Assembly (NCBI RefSeq): GCF_009769385.1
Contig: NZ_VKAB01000008.1
Span: 372,001 to 436,000 of the forward strand
Source of the DNA: Saccharothrix deserti
GTDB taxonomy: Bacteria; Actinomycetota; Actinomycetes; Mycobacteriales; Pseudonocardiaceae
DNA length: 64,000 nt
Direction: 5' to 3'
Shown here piece by piece: positions 19,109 to 26,013 of the stretch; positions within the stretch are counted from its first letter, which is position 1, and each line of letters begins with the position of its first letter. A model generated the notes under the pieces. That model saw only the letters and a list, made by a program, of their open reading frames with translations. It was not told where the DNA came from and made no database searches. A program made the translations under genes and the position numbers.

Positions 19109-19528
19109 CTAGGGCAGCCGGACTCGGGCGGACGCGCCGCCGAGCACGGACTTGCCCTCGAACGAGGCCGTCACGTTGACCTTGAACGTCCCGTCCTCCA
19201 GGACCTTGGTCACCTTCCCGGTGACCTCCACCAACGCGCCCTCGTCGTCGTCAGGCACCGGAACGGGCCTGCCGAACCGCACGCCGTACTCCACGACGGC
19301 GCCGGGGTCGCCCGCCCACTCGGTGACGATCCGGCCGGCCATGCCCATGGTGAGCATCCCGTGCGCGATCACGCCGGGCAGGCCGACCTCGTGGGCGAAC
19401 CGCTCGCTCCAGTGGATCGGGTTGAAATCGCCGGACGCGCCCGCGTACCGGACCAGGTCGGCGCGGGTGATGCGCAGCGACAGCGGCGGCAGCTCGTCGC
19501 CGACGGAGACCTCCGATGCGCGGATCAC
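19109..19528 (-). CDS. hadB: MaoC-like (3R)-hydroxyacyl-dehydratase, HadB type
   Basis: A 139-residue hot-dog-fold hydratase. The catalytic motif D-F-N-P-I-H-W-S (about residues 34-41) has the Asp/His dyad of hydratase 2 enzymes, and H-G-M-L-T-M-G lies in the central helix. GTG 19528 overlaps the upstream gene's stop by 4 bp (GTGA). In mycobacteria HadB pairs with HadA or HadC to dehydrate acyl-ACP in FAS-II. In organisms without mycolates the pair probably acts on other 3-hydroxyacyl thioesters. Confidence 0.85.
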   Translation of the reverse strand: MIRASEVSVGDELPPLSLRITRADLVRYAGASGDFNPIHWSERFAHEVGLPGVIAHGMLTMGMAGRIVTEWAGDPGAVVEYGVRFGRPVPVPDDDEGALVEVTGKVTKVLEDGTFKVNVTASFEGKSVLGGASARVRLP

Positions 19529-19974
19529 GCGTCCTCCCCCCGCACCACGAGCGTGCAACGCCCGGTCGTCACCTGCTCACCGTCCTCGGTGCTCACCTCG
19601 GCCCGGATCGCCAGCATGTCGTTGCCCATTCGCGACGTGATGCCGTCCACGTGCAGCACCACGGTGAGCCGGTCGCCCGCCGTGATCGGGCGGTGGTGGA
19701 CGAACGTCTGGTCGCCGTGCACCACGCGGCTGTAGTCCAGGCCCAGGTCGGGGTCCTCGATCAGCACGTCGTTCGCCTTCAGGGACACGATGATCGCGAA
19801 CGTGGGTGGCGCGATGACGTCCTTGTACCCGGCCGCGCGGGCGGCCTCGGGGTCGCGGTGCACCGGGCTGGTCTCACCGACCGCGTCGGCGAACTCGCGG
19901 ATCTTCTCGCGGCCGACTTCGTAGGGCGGTGAGGGTGGGTACGTACGTCCGATGTACGACTGGTCGAGAGGCAC
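19525..19974 (-). CDS. hadA: MaoC-like dehydratase partner subunit, HadA type (FAS1-like N-terminal hot dog)
   Basis: A 149-residue hot-dog protein starting at GTG 19974. It has Y-E-V-G-R-E-K-I-R-E-F-A (about residues 18-29) and E-T-S-P-V-H-R-D, where the catalytic D-x-N-P-x-H pattern of HadB is altered, as in HadA substrate-binding subunits. It would form a heterodimer with the next gene. A TATAAC box ends 9 bases before the start, consistent with a leaderless mRNA. In actinobacteria this pair typically follows rpmG, as here. Confidence 0.87.
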   Translation of the reverse strand: MPLDQSYIGRTYPPSPPYEVGREKIREFADAVGETSPVHRDPEAARAAGYKDVIAPPTFAIIVSLKANDVLIEDPDLGLDYSRVVHGDQTFVHHRPITAGDRLTVVLHVDGITSRMGNDMLAIRAEVSTEDGEQVTTGRCTLVVRGEDA

Positions 19975-19983
19975 GGTGAGCAG

Positions 19984-19989
19984 GTTATA
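19984..19989 (-). promoter_or_regulatory. -10 box of hadAB
   Basis: TATAAC on the minus strand, 9 bases before GTG 19974, so transcription would begin at or very near the start codon. The -35 region overlaps the rpmG terminator stem and is weak. Confidence 0.5.
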
Positions 19990-19992
19990 CGC

Positions 19993-20029
19993 GACGAGGC
20001 CCGCCCCGGGTTCCGGGACGGGCCTCGTC
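19993..20029 (-). terminator. Terminator after rpmG
   Basis: A stem of GACGAGGCCCG with its complement, a two-base mismatch, a further CCGG/CCGG pair and a GTT loop. It lies 35 bases past the rpmG stop and just upstream of the hadAB promoter, separating the two transcripts. Confidence 0.7.
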
Positions 20030-20063
20030 GGACGACTGCGCGTGCTGTGCTCGAACTACCGGC

Positions 20064-20228
20064 TCAGCGGGTTTCCTTGTGCGCCCGGTGGGTCTTGCAG
20101 TTCGGGCAGAACTTCTTGATCTCCAGGCGGTCCGGGTCGTTGCGCCGGTTCTTCCTGGTGATGTAGTTCCGGTGCTTGCACTCCTCGCACGCGAGGGTGA
20201 TCTTGGGGCGTACGTCGGTTGCAGCCAC
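20064..20228 (-). CDS. rpmG: 50S ribosomal protein L33
   Basis: A 54-residue L33 read from GTG 20228 (AAGG upstream). It begins A-A-T-D-V-R-P-K-I and has two CxxC pairs (C-E-E-C and C-P-N-C), so it is a zinc-binding C+ paralogue. The middle reads [12 protein letters not shown]. It belongs to the large ribosomal subunit. The gene follows tRNA-Thr and tRNA-Met, a conserved actinobacterial order. Confidence 0.95.
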   Translation of the reverse strand: MAATDVRPKITLACEECKHRNYITRKNRRNDPDRLEIKKFCPNCKTHRAHKETR

Positions 20229-20303
20229 GGTCCTTGCCTTTCTAGAGCTCGTTTGCCCCGATTCCCCAGTGCGGGCTTACCGCCTGGCGGGGATCTAGCT
20301 GAG

Positions 20304-20376
20304 TAGCGGTGGCCGGACTTGAACCGGCGACACAGCGATTATGAGCCGCTTGCTCTACCAACTGAGCTACACCGCT
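20304..20376 (-). tRNA. trnM: tRNA-Met (CAT), elongator type
   Basis: A 73-base tRNA. The acceptor AGCGGTG pairs with CACCGCT and the discriminator is A. The anticodon loop CT-CAT-AA sits between AGCGG and TCGCT. A normal paired first base and an ordinary anticodon stem without three G-C pairs argue against initiator tRNA. Confidence 0.95.
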
Positions 20377-20420
20377 TAGACAACGCAGCCGCGATGCATG
20401 AGCACCGCGGCCAGTTGTTG

Positions 20421-20493
20421 AGCCCCTTTACGGAATCGAACCGTAGACCTTCTCCTTACCATGGAGACGCTCTGCCGACTGAGCTAAAGGGGC
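20421..20493 (-). tRNA. trnT: tRNA-Thr (GGT)
   Basis: A 73-base tRNA. The acceptor GCCCCTT pairs with AAGGGGC and the discriminator is T. The anticodon loop AT-GGT-AA sits in a TCTCC/GGAGA stem, and the T-arm is GGTTCGATTCC. It is transcribed toward tRNA-Met and rpmG. Confidence 0.95.
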
Positions 20494-20564
20494 CTTGCTG
20501 TTGCTCTTGCAGCGAGGAGAACTCTACAACAGAGCCGCCACGGGATGGAAATCGGGGTGCCCCC

Positions 20565-23168
20565 TCAGTGGACCAAGGTGAGCACCGTCTCATCGCGAGC
20601 ACCCCTGACCTGCACGGTCCGTGCCCGCAGCCACGCCTCGAAGCGGTCCTCGGACAGCGGCCGGGAGATCAGGTAGCCCTGCGCCACGTCGCAGCCCATG
20701 CCGACGAGTTGATCGCGCGCGGCGTCGTCCTCGACACCCTCGGCGACGACCGTGAGCCCCAACGAGTGGCCGAGTTCCACGATCGAGCGAACCACCGCCA
20801 TGTCGCCGAGATCGGTGCCCATGCCGAGCACGAAGCTCTTGTCGATCTTGACCTCGTCCACGGGCAGCTGCCTGAGGTAGGCCAGCGACGAGTAGCCGGT
20901 GCCGAAGTCGTCCACGGCGAGCACGACGCCCATCGCGTGCAGCCGCCGCAGCACGGGTAGCGCGCGCTCCGGGTCGGCCATCACGCCGGACTCGGTCAGC
21001 TCGAACGTGAGGAGCTCCGGCGGCACCTCGTGGCGTGCCAGCGCGGCCGCCACCCGGTCCGGGAACTCCTCGTCGGCCAGCGTCCGCACGGACAGGTTCA
21101 CCGCGATGGACATCCGCAGCCCGCGGTCGATCCAGCGGCGCACCCGTTCCAGCGCCTTTTCCATGACGAAGTCGGTGAGCACGTCGACCAGACCGGTGGC
21201 CTCCACGGCGGGCACGAACTCGTCCGGGGTCACCCGGCCGAACTCGGGGTGCTTCCAGCGCACCAACGCCTCCGCGCCGACCACCTGGCGGCTCGGCAGC
21301 GCGACCTTCGGCTGGTAGTGCACCGAGATCTGGCCGTTCTCCAACGCCGACCGGAACTGGGTGACCAGCTGGAAGCGGCGCAGGAAGATCTGGCCCATGC
21401 TCGGCGCGTACTGGCGCAGCGGCTCGTTCTCGCTGGTCGCGCGGACCGCCACGTCGGCGCGCTGCAGCAGCCCGTCGGGGTCGGGCTCCTCGATCTCGCA
21501 GTCGGCCGTGGTGGCCCAGCCGACGACCGCGCCCGCCTCGACGGTGAGCCGGTCGACCGGGTACGGCACGGACAGCGCGGCGCGCAGCCGTTCGGCGATC
21601 TCCTGGATCCGCTCGGCCTGCCGGTCCAGCAGCAGCGCGGCGAACGCGCCGCCCTCCAGCCGGGCCAGCGGCACCTCGGGCCCGAGTTCGTCGCGCAGCC
21701 GCCGTCCGGCGGCGACCACCATCCGGTTGCCCCACGCCTGGCCGAGCGCGTCGGAGACGGTGGACAGCACGTCGAGGTCGATGCGGACCACCACGGCCGT
21801 GTCGGCCTGGCGCATCGGCTCGCTCGCGGCCTCGCGGAAGCCGGGCCGGTTGAGCAGGCCGGTCAGCGGGTCGTGGTAGGCGTCGTGGCGCAGCCGGGCG
21901 AGCAGCCGCCGGTTGTCCACCGCCGTGGACAGGTGGCTCGCCAGGGTGCGCAGGAGCTGGATGTCGGCCTTGCCGAAGCCGCGCCACCGGCTGAGCCGGT
22001 CGTGCACCTCGACCGCGCCGAGCAGCTGGGTCGCCCCGCGCAGCGGCACGACCAGCGCTTCCTGCGCGTCACGGCGGGACAGGGCCTCGGAGACCTCTTC
22101 GCCCGCGTCCACGATGCGGAAGTACCGCACCTGCGCGCCGGGCAGTTGGAGCATGGCGTCCTCGCGCAGCACGCGCGGGTCGTCGCGGCGCATGCCCGGC
22201 GGCAGCGGCTCGCCCGCGACCAGCGTGCGCATCGGCGCCTGCGGGTCGGTGCGCAGCCGCAGCACGACGCGGTTGGCGTTGAGCTGCTCGCGGATGCGTT
22301 CGGCGATGAGCTGCCACTCGTCGTCCTCGGCGCCGGTGTCCTCGTCGTCCGGGGTGGTGCCGCGCGGTCCGGTGGCGTGCCTGCCGGACCGCGCCACGCG
22401 CAACGAGACCTCGCTCAACGCCTCCAGGTCGCGCTGCTCGCGCAGGAGGCCCGAGTAGGCCAGGTAGATGGCGGTGATGCCGAGGAAGACCAGGCCGATC
22501 AGCAGGCCGCCCCACGGCGCCTTGTCGGCGATCTCGTAGCCGGCCAGGCCCGCGGAGGTGTTCAGCAGGGCCACCACGAGGGTCTGGAGCACCAGGCGCA
22601 GGCTCGGCGCGACCCGCATGCCCTTGCCCATGATCCGCAGCGCGGTCAGGCCGAGCACGCTGGCCAGCAGCGGCACCGCGATGGTGCCGACGAACGCGCC
22701 CGCCCAGAACGGGCCTTGCGAGCCCAGGAACCGCTTGACCCACTCGGCGACCGCGAAGGCCACCGAGATCTCCATGAACATCAGGCCCGCGTTGTAGACG
22801 GCGCGGTCGAGCACGCGGCGGCCGAGCAGGGTGCCGACGCCGGCGACCACGTGCGCGGCCAGCACGACCTCGAACGGCGCCACGAGCAGACCGAGCACGA
22901 GCGGGATCTCGGTGAACGAGATGGTCCAGGCCACTCCGCTGCGCACGTCGACGTTGATGGCCAGTTGCTCGGCGAGCAGGAACCCGACCACGAGCAGCGG
23001 TCCGGTCCACAGCAGTCCGGCGTCCGCTTCGGTGTCGGGCAGCCACGAGCCGACGAGGAACGCGGACAGGCCGCCCGCGGCGAGGAGCAGGTACGCGAAC
23101 ACGCTGAACGCGCGGTTCGTGGACCGGGTCGGCGCGTTGGGCACCGTGGCCGACGCGTGGTCGGACAT
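20565..23168 (-). CDS. Membrane GGDEF-EAL protein, degenerate GGDEF and intact EAL
   Basis: An 867-residue signalling protein. About seven or eight N-terminal membrane segments (about residues 15-245) precede a GAF-like region (about 280-430). The diguanylate-cyclase domain (about 435-600, D-P-L-T-G-L-L-N-R) has E-G-G-A-F in place of G-G-D-E-F, so cyclase activity is unlikely. The EAL domain (about 615-855) keeps E-A-L-V-R-W at 633, E-L-T-E-S, D-D-F-G-T-G-Y-S-S-L at 753, V-K-I-D-K and A-E-G-V-E, so c-di-GMP hydrolysis is likely. GGAGG precedes ATG 23168. Confidence 0.9.
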   Translation of the reverse strand: MSDHASATVPNAPTRSTNRAFSVFAYLLLAAGGLSAFLVGSWLPDTEADAGLLWTGPLLVVGFLLAEQLAINVDVRSGVAWTISFTEIPLVLGLLVAPFEVVLAAHVVAGVGTLLGRRVLDRAVYNAGLMFMEISVAFAVAEWVKRFLGSQGPFWAGAFVGTIAVPLLASVLGLTALRIMGKGMRVAPSLRLVLQTLVVALLNTSAGLAGYEIADKAPWGGLLIGLVFLGITAIYLAYSGLLREQRDLEALSEVSLRVARSGRHATGPRGTTPDDEDTGAEDDEWQLIAERIREQLNANRVVLRLRTDPQAPMRTLVAGEPLPPGMRRDDPRVLREDAMLQLPGAQVRYFRIVDAGEEVSEALSRRDAQEALVVPLRGATQLLGAVEVHDRLSRWRGFGKADIQLLRTLASHLSTAVDNRRLLARLRHDAYHDPLTGLLNRPGFREAASEPMRQADTAVVVRIDLDVLSTVSDALGQAWGNRMVVAAGRRLRDELGPEVPLARLEGGAFAALLLDRQAERIQEIAERLRAALSVPYPVDRLTVEAGAVVGWATTADCEIEEPDPDGLLQRADVAVRATSENEPLRQYAPSMGQIFLRRFQLVTQFRSALENGQISVHYQPKVALPSRQVVGAEALVRWKHPEFGRVTPDEFVPAVEATGLVDVLTDFVMEKALERVRRWIDRGLRMSIAVNLSVRTLADEEFPDRVAAALARHEVPPELLTFELTESGVMADPERALPVLRRLHAMGVVLAVDDFGTGYSSLAYLRQLPVDEVKIDKSFVLGMGTDLGDMAVVRSIVELGHSLGLTVVAEGVEDDAARDQLVGMGCDVAQGYLISRPLSEDRFEAWLRARTVQVRGARDETVLTLVH

Positions 23169-23343
23169 CCAGCCTCCTCGTCGGCCGTGTCGCGGTGGGC
23201 CGGGTCGCGGCCTACGGGCTCCTGGCGTGACTGAGGGGTCCCGAACAGCAACCAGGACCCCTTCCAAGGGTGCCAATGTACCCCGGTCGGGCGATGAAAT
23301 GGCAGGTCGTGTAGCGGATTGCCACCAGAAGTAACAGATCGGC

Positions 23344-24111
23344 TCACACGATCAGGCGTCCGCGGATCACCGTCACGGCCTGCCCGGCGAGGCGTACCCG
23401 ATCTTGGTCGAGAGTGGTCCGGACCAGCCCGCCACGGGCCGAGGCCTGCTCGGCCAGCAGGTCGGCGCGGCCGAGCCGGGGCGTCCACCAGGAGGCGATC
23501 GTGCAGTGCGCGGAACCGGTTACGGGATCCTCCGGGACTCCGTAGGTGGGGTAGAAGCACCGGCTCACCACGTCGAGTCCGGGACGGTCGCCGGGTGCGG
23601 TGACGATCACACCGCGTCCGGGCACCTCGGCCAGCGCGTCGAAGTCCGGGCGGAGATCGCGGACCTCGTCGGCGGAGGCGGCCTCGACCAGGACGTCGGA
23701 CACGCCCTGTGCGACGGCCCGCACCGTCACACCCGGAAGACCCGCGCGCAACGTCGTCGTCATCCCGATCGGCTCCGCCGGGTCGGCCGGGAAGTCCATC
23801 TCCACCCAGCCGTCCTCGGCCGTGCAGGTGAGCACGCCGCTGCGGGTGCCGAAGCCGCGGCTGCCGCCGAGCACGTGCGCGGTGGCCAGGGTGGCGTGGC
23901 CGCACAGGTCGACCTCCGCGACCGGGGTGAACCAGCGCAGCGGCAGCGGGTCCGGGCAGTCGACCCGCACGAACGCGGTCTCGGCGTGCTTCATCTCGGC
24001 CGCGACGGCCTGCATCCAGGCGTCGTCCACCGGCCCGTCCAGCAGCACCACCCCCGCCGGGTTGCCCGCGAACGCCCGGTCCGTGAACGCGTCGACCACG
24101 TACAGCTCCAC
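23344..24111 (-). CDS. PhzF family isomerase-like protein
   Basis: A 255-residue protein of the PhzF/diaminopimelate-epimerase fold. The first lobe has D-A-F-T-D-R-A-F-A-G-N-P-A-G-V, A-E-T-A-F-V with the family's catalytic glutamate (E44 here), and C-G-H-A-T-L. The second lobe has E-D-P-V-T-G-S-A-H-C. Members isomerise small metabolites, but this protein's substrate is unknown. A TTG at 24120 is possible. I prefer GTG 24111 because a TACATT box lies seven bases upstream, consistent with leaderless expression. It is divergent from the GNAT gene. Confidence 0.85.
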   Translation of the reverse strand: MELYVVDAFTDRAFAGNPAGVVLLDGPVDDAWMQAVAAEMKHAETAFVRVDCPDPLPLRWFTPVAEVDLCGHATLATAHVLGGSRGFGTRSGVLTCTAEDGWVEMDFPADPAEPIGMTTTLRAGLPGVTVRAVAQGVSDVLVEAASADEVRDLRPDFDALAEVPGRGVIVTAPGDRPGLDVVSRCFYPTYGVPEDPVTGSAHCTIASWWTPRLGRADLLAEQASARGGLVRTTLDQDRVRLAGQAVTVIRGRLIV

Positions 24112-24149
24112 GGCGGGCAATGTACGTTCCGATCGGGTTAAGTTCGGTT
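24112..24149. promoter_or_regulatory. Compact divergent promoter region
   Basis: Only 38 bp separate the preferred starts of the PhzF-like and GNAT genes. TAAGTT (24139-24144) is a -10 candidate rightward and TACATT (minus strand) leftward. Both are close enough to the starts for leaderless mRNAs. Confidence 0.35.
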
Positions 24150-24941
24150 GTGGACTCGTTGCTGCCCGAATTCCCGCGCGTGAACGACCCGTACTCGTTT
24201 TCGGAGCTGTCCGAGGACGCCTTGAACGCCACGTGGGGCGCGTTGCGCACGCACTCCCTGAAGTGGCACCCCGACGCCGACCTGGACAGCCAGTTGCGCC
24301 ACTGGGCGTTGACCGGCACCGGCGACCACGAGACCGCCGCGCTGGTGACCGTGCCCAGCCGTGCCGTCGAGGCCGCCGACACGCTGGTGCGGCACGGTTT
24401 CGCGCCGCTGCTGGTAACCGCCGCCCGGCTGCCCGGACGTGGGCACGACGGCGGTTCGACGGTGAAGATCCGACCGCTGACGTCGGCCGATCTCGACGTC
24501 GCGGTGCAACTGAACCTGGAGACGGTGCGGTTCGACAGCCGGTTCGGCATGGTCAACCCCCGGCCGTCCAGTGCGGAGCGGCTGCGTGAGCACATCGCCG
24601 AGTTGCTCGACCGCGCGGAGCCGTGCGCGTGGCTGGCGGAGAGCGAGGGCGAGGTCGTCGGGTTCCTGTACTACGACCTGCCGGGGCACTCGGACTGGAT
24701 CGCCGGGCGGACGCGCGTGCGGCCGGTGGCCTACATCGGGCTGCTCGGCGTGCGGGAGGACGCGCGTGGCGGCGGTATCGGGGCGGCGTTGGCCGATCAC
24801 GCGCACGATCTGCTGGACGCGGCGGGCGTCGGCGTGACGCTGTTGCACCACGCCCTGCCCAACCCGCTGTCCACGCCGTTCTGGTACTCCCACGGCTACC
24901 GGCCACTGTGGACGACCTGGCAACGCCGCCCGGCCCGCTAG
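24150..24941 (+). CDS. GNAT family N-acetyltransferase
   Basis: A 263-residue acetyltransferase. An N-terminal alpha/beta region (about residues 1-100) is degenerate. The C-terminal GNAT domain (about 105-255) begins V-K-I-R-P-L-T-S-A-D-L. Its acetyl-CoA motif is L-G-V-R-E-D-A-R-G-G-G-I-G-A-A-L (R/Q-x-x-G-x-G/A form), and it ends F-W-Y-S-H-G-Y-R-P-L-W. The substrate is unknown. I chose GTG 24150; an in-frame ATG at 24120 would overlap the divergent PhzF-like start region. Confidence 0.85.
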   Translation: MDSLLPEFPRVNDPYSFSELSEDALNATWGALRTHSLKWHPDADLDSQLRHWALTGTGDHETAALVTVPSRAVEAADTLVRHGFAPLLVTAARLPGRGHDGGSTVKIRPLTSADLDVAVQLNLETVRFDSRFGMVNPRPSSAERLREHIAELLDRAEPCAWLAESEGEVVGFLYYDLPGHSDWIAGRTRVRPVAYIGLLGVREDARGGGIGAALADHAHDLLDAAGVGVTLLHHALPNPLSTPFWYSHGYRPLWTTWQRRPAR

Positions 24942-25245
24942 CCGTGGGGCTCTGGCGCTCTCAGACGTGGACGAGTTCCTCGCGGGACGTCCGCGCCTCG
25001 TGGCGGCCCCGACGAACGGGCGGCAGCGGGCCGATCGGAGCGCCGACCGGTCACGGGTAGTTCGGTTGGGCTGAACAGCGCAACCGGTCGGCGTGGCGTC
25101 GTGGTCCGAACAGGTCCTAAGAGGAGAGTGGGAGCGACGTCGTCCACCCGAGTGAAGTCGCCGCGGCGGGGTACTCAAGGTGCGGGTCGAGACCTCCTAC
25201 AAGACGAGGGAAGCAGGGATGGGAAGGACGGGCGAGGGGGTCGCC
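24942..25245 (+). other. Intergenic region with no recognised feature
   Basis: About 300 bases between the GNAT gene and the next small gene. I see no convincing reading frame, tRNA or strong hairpin. Confidence 0.4.
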
Positions 25246-25488
25246 ATGACCGTTGTCAGGGAGCTGTCCGGTCGCGCCAAAGCCATGCTCCGCGCCGTTG
25301 CGGCTGGTCGGGGTCAACTGTCCGGGGGACGCGAGCCGGACCTGTACGTCGACGGGTTGCCGTGCTGCGACCAGACGGTCACGCACGACCTGGTGCGCGC
25401 GGGACTGTTGCGGGCTCGCCGAGCGGTGGGTCTGGACGAGCGCACGGACGCGGAGCTGACCGAAGCGGGAAGAGCCGCGATCACTTAA
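25246..25488 (+). CDS. Small conserved-looking protein, possible winged-helix
   Basis: An 80-residue protein starting M-T-V-V-R-E-L-S-G-R-A-K-A-M-L-R-A-V. ATG 25246 has GAGGGGG six bases upstream; an in-frame ATG at 25219 is a weaker alternative. Predicted helices are followed by a D-L-Y-V-D-G-L-P-C-C hairpin and D-L-V-R-A-G-L-L-R-A, reminiscent of small wHTH proteins such as the YjhX family. That likeness is weak and no function is claimed. An SOS box begins four bases after its stop. Confidence 0.6.
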   Translation: MTVVRELSGRAKAMLRAVAAGRGQLSGGREPDLYVDGLPCCDQTVTHDLVRAGLLRARRAVGLDERTDAELTEAGRAAIT

Positions 25489-25491
25489 CCC

Positions 25492-25507
25492 TCGAACAGA
25501 CGTTCGA
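25492..25507. promoter_or_regulatory. SOS box (LexA operator)
   Basis: TCGAACAGACGTTCGA matches the actinobacterial LexA consensus TCGAAC-N4-GTTCGA at every specified position. It lies downstream of a small gene and just upstream of a -10-like TTATGCT (about 25514), followed by a strong hairpin. No protein gene starts next to it on either strand. Confidence 0.75.
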
Positions 25508-25527
25508 TATGGGTTATGCTGCATCGC

Positions 25528-25571
25528 GAGGCCGACACGCAAGCGAGAGGAAGCGCTTGCGCGTCGGCCTC
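25528..25571 (+). terminator. Strong hairpin downstream of the SOS box
   Basis: GAGGCCGAC-A-CGCAAGCG pairs with CGCTTGCG-C-GTCGGCCTC around an eight-base loop: 17 pairs with one mismatch. It may terminate the 80-residue gene's transcript, or be the body of a short RNA made from the SOS-box promoter. Confidence 0.6.
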
Positions 25572-25691
25572 ACCTACGTCACAGGCCACGGGACCACGCC
25601 CTACCGCAGTCACGCACCCGCGCGCCGCTCAAACCCACTCCTCCCCCCGAGACCCAACGATGCGCGACAGCGCGAGGTGACCACTTACGAA

Positions 25692-25745
25692 CGGGGGTCC
25701 GGGGGCAGAGCCCTCCGGGCGGGGTCTGGGGGGTCGCACCCCCAG
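25692..25745. repeat. G-rich intergenic repeat of actinomycete type
   Basis: An acgggggtccgggggc / ggggtctggggggtcgcacccccag-type segment that folds on itself (CTGGGGG/CCCCCAG). Similar G-rich elements are scattered in actinomycete genomes, often between genes. Confidence 0.4.
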
Positions 25746-25758
25746 GGGACACAACGCG

Positions 25759-25793
25759 AAACCCCTGCTCGCGCATTCTGCGAGCAGGGGTTT
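25759..25793 (-). terminator. Original tRNA-Tyr terminator, now outside attL
   Basis: AAACCCCTGCTCGC pairs with GCGAGCAGGGGTTT around a seven-base loop. It lies directly 3' (leftward) of the tRNA-Tyr remnant. Before integration it would have been the terminator of tRNA-Tyr; the resident gene now uses the element-borne hairpin at 41255-41302. Confidence 0.65.
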
Positions 25794-25800
25794 GCGTTTC

Positions 25801-25852
25801 GTGTGGCGGGTAGAGGATTCGAACCTCTGTAGCTTTCGCGACGGATTTACAG
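25801..25852 (-). repeat. attL: 52-bp direct repeat, 3' half of tRNA-Tyr
   Basis: Identical over 52 bp to 41306-41357. It contains the anticodon loop through the 3' end of tRNA-Tyr (tRNA part 25804-25852) but lacks the 5' half, so it is not a functional tRNA. It marks the left junction of the integrated element. Confidence 0.93.
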
Positions 25853-25904
25853 AGTCCCACGAGGACTACTCCTGACCAGTGCTTACAGCTCTCGGCACGG
25901 CCAC

Positions 25905-25925
25905 TTCGGTACACACTCGGTACAG
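25905..25925. repeat. Element-end repeat copy A (TTCGGTAC-N4-TCGGTACAG)
   Basis: Part of a 76-bp segment starting CAGAGTCCC at 25850 that recurs at 27416-27490. The core TTCGGTAC ACAC TCGGTACAG also recurs at 41190-41210 beside the integrase end. Likely integrase arm-type sites. Confidence 0.65.
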
Positions 25926-26013
25926 GCACCGCCTGGAACCCCTTCCCAGCAAGCCGACCGGGCCGGCTGGCGCACGTGGGAACGGAGCCACGTAGACCCG
26001 CGATGATTCGGAC

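Noticed and set aside
21030..23234. 734-residue open frame opposite the GGDEF-EAL gene
   Set aside because: His/Arg/Gln-rich shadow of a real gene in GC-rich DNA. The minus-strand product has clear domains.
25804..25852. Second tRNA-Tyr gene
   Set aside because: Only the 3' half is present. The 5' half is missing, so this is the att remnant.
25579..25929. Reverse-strand protein spanning the attL region
   Set aside because: It runs through a terminator and the tRNA fragment and has no family resemblance or start signal.
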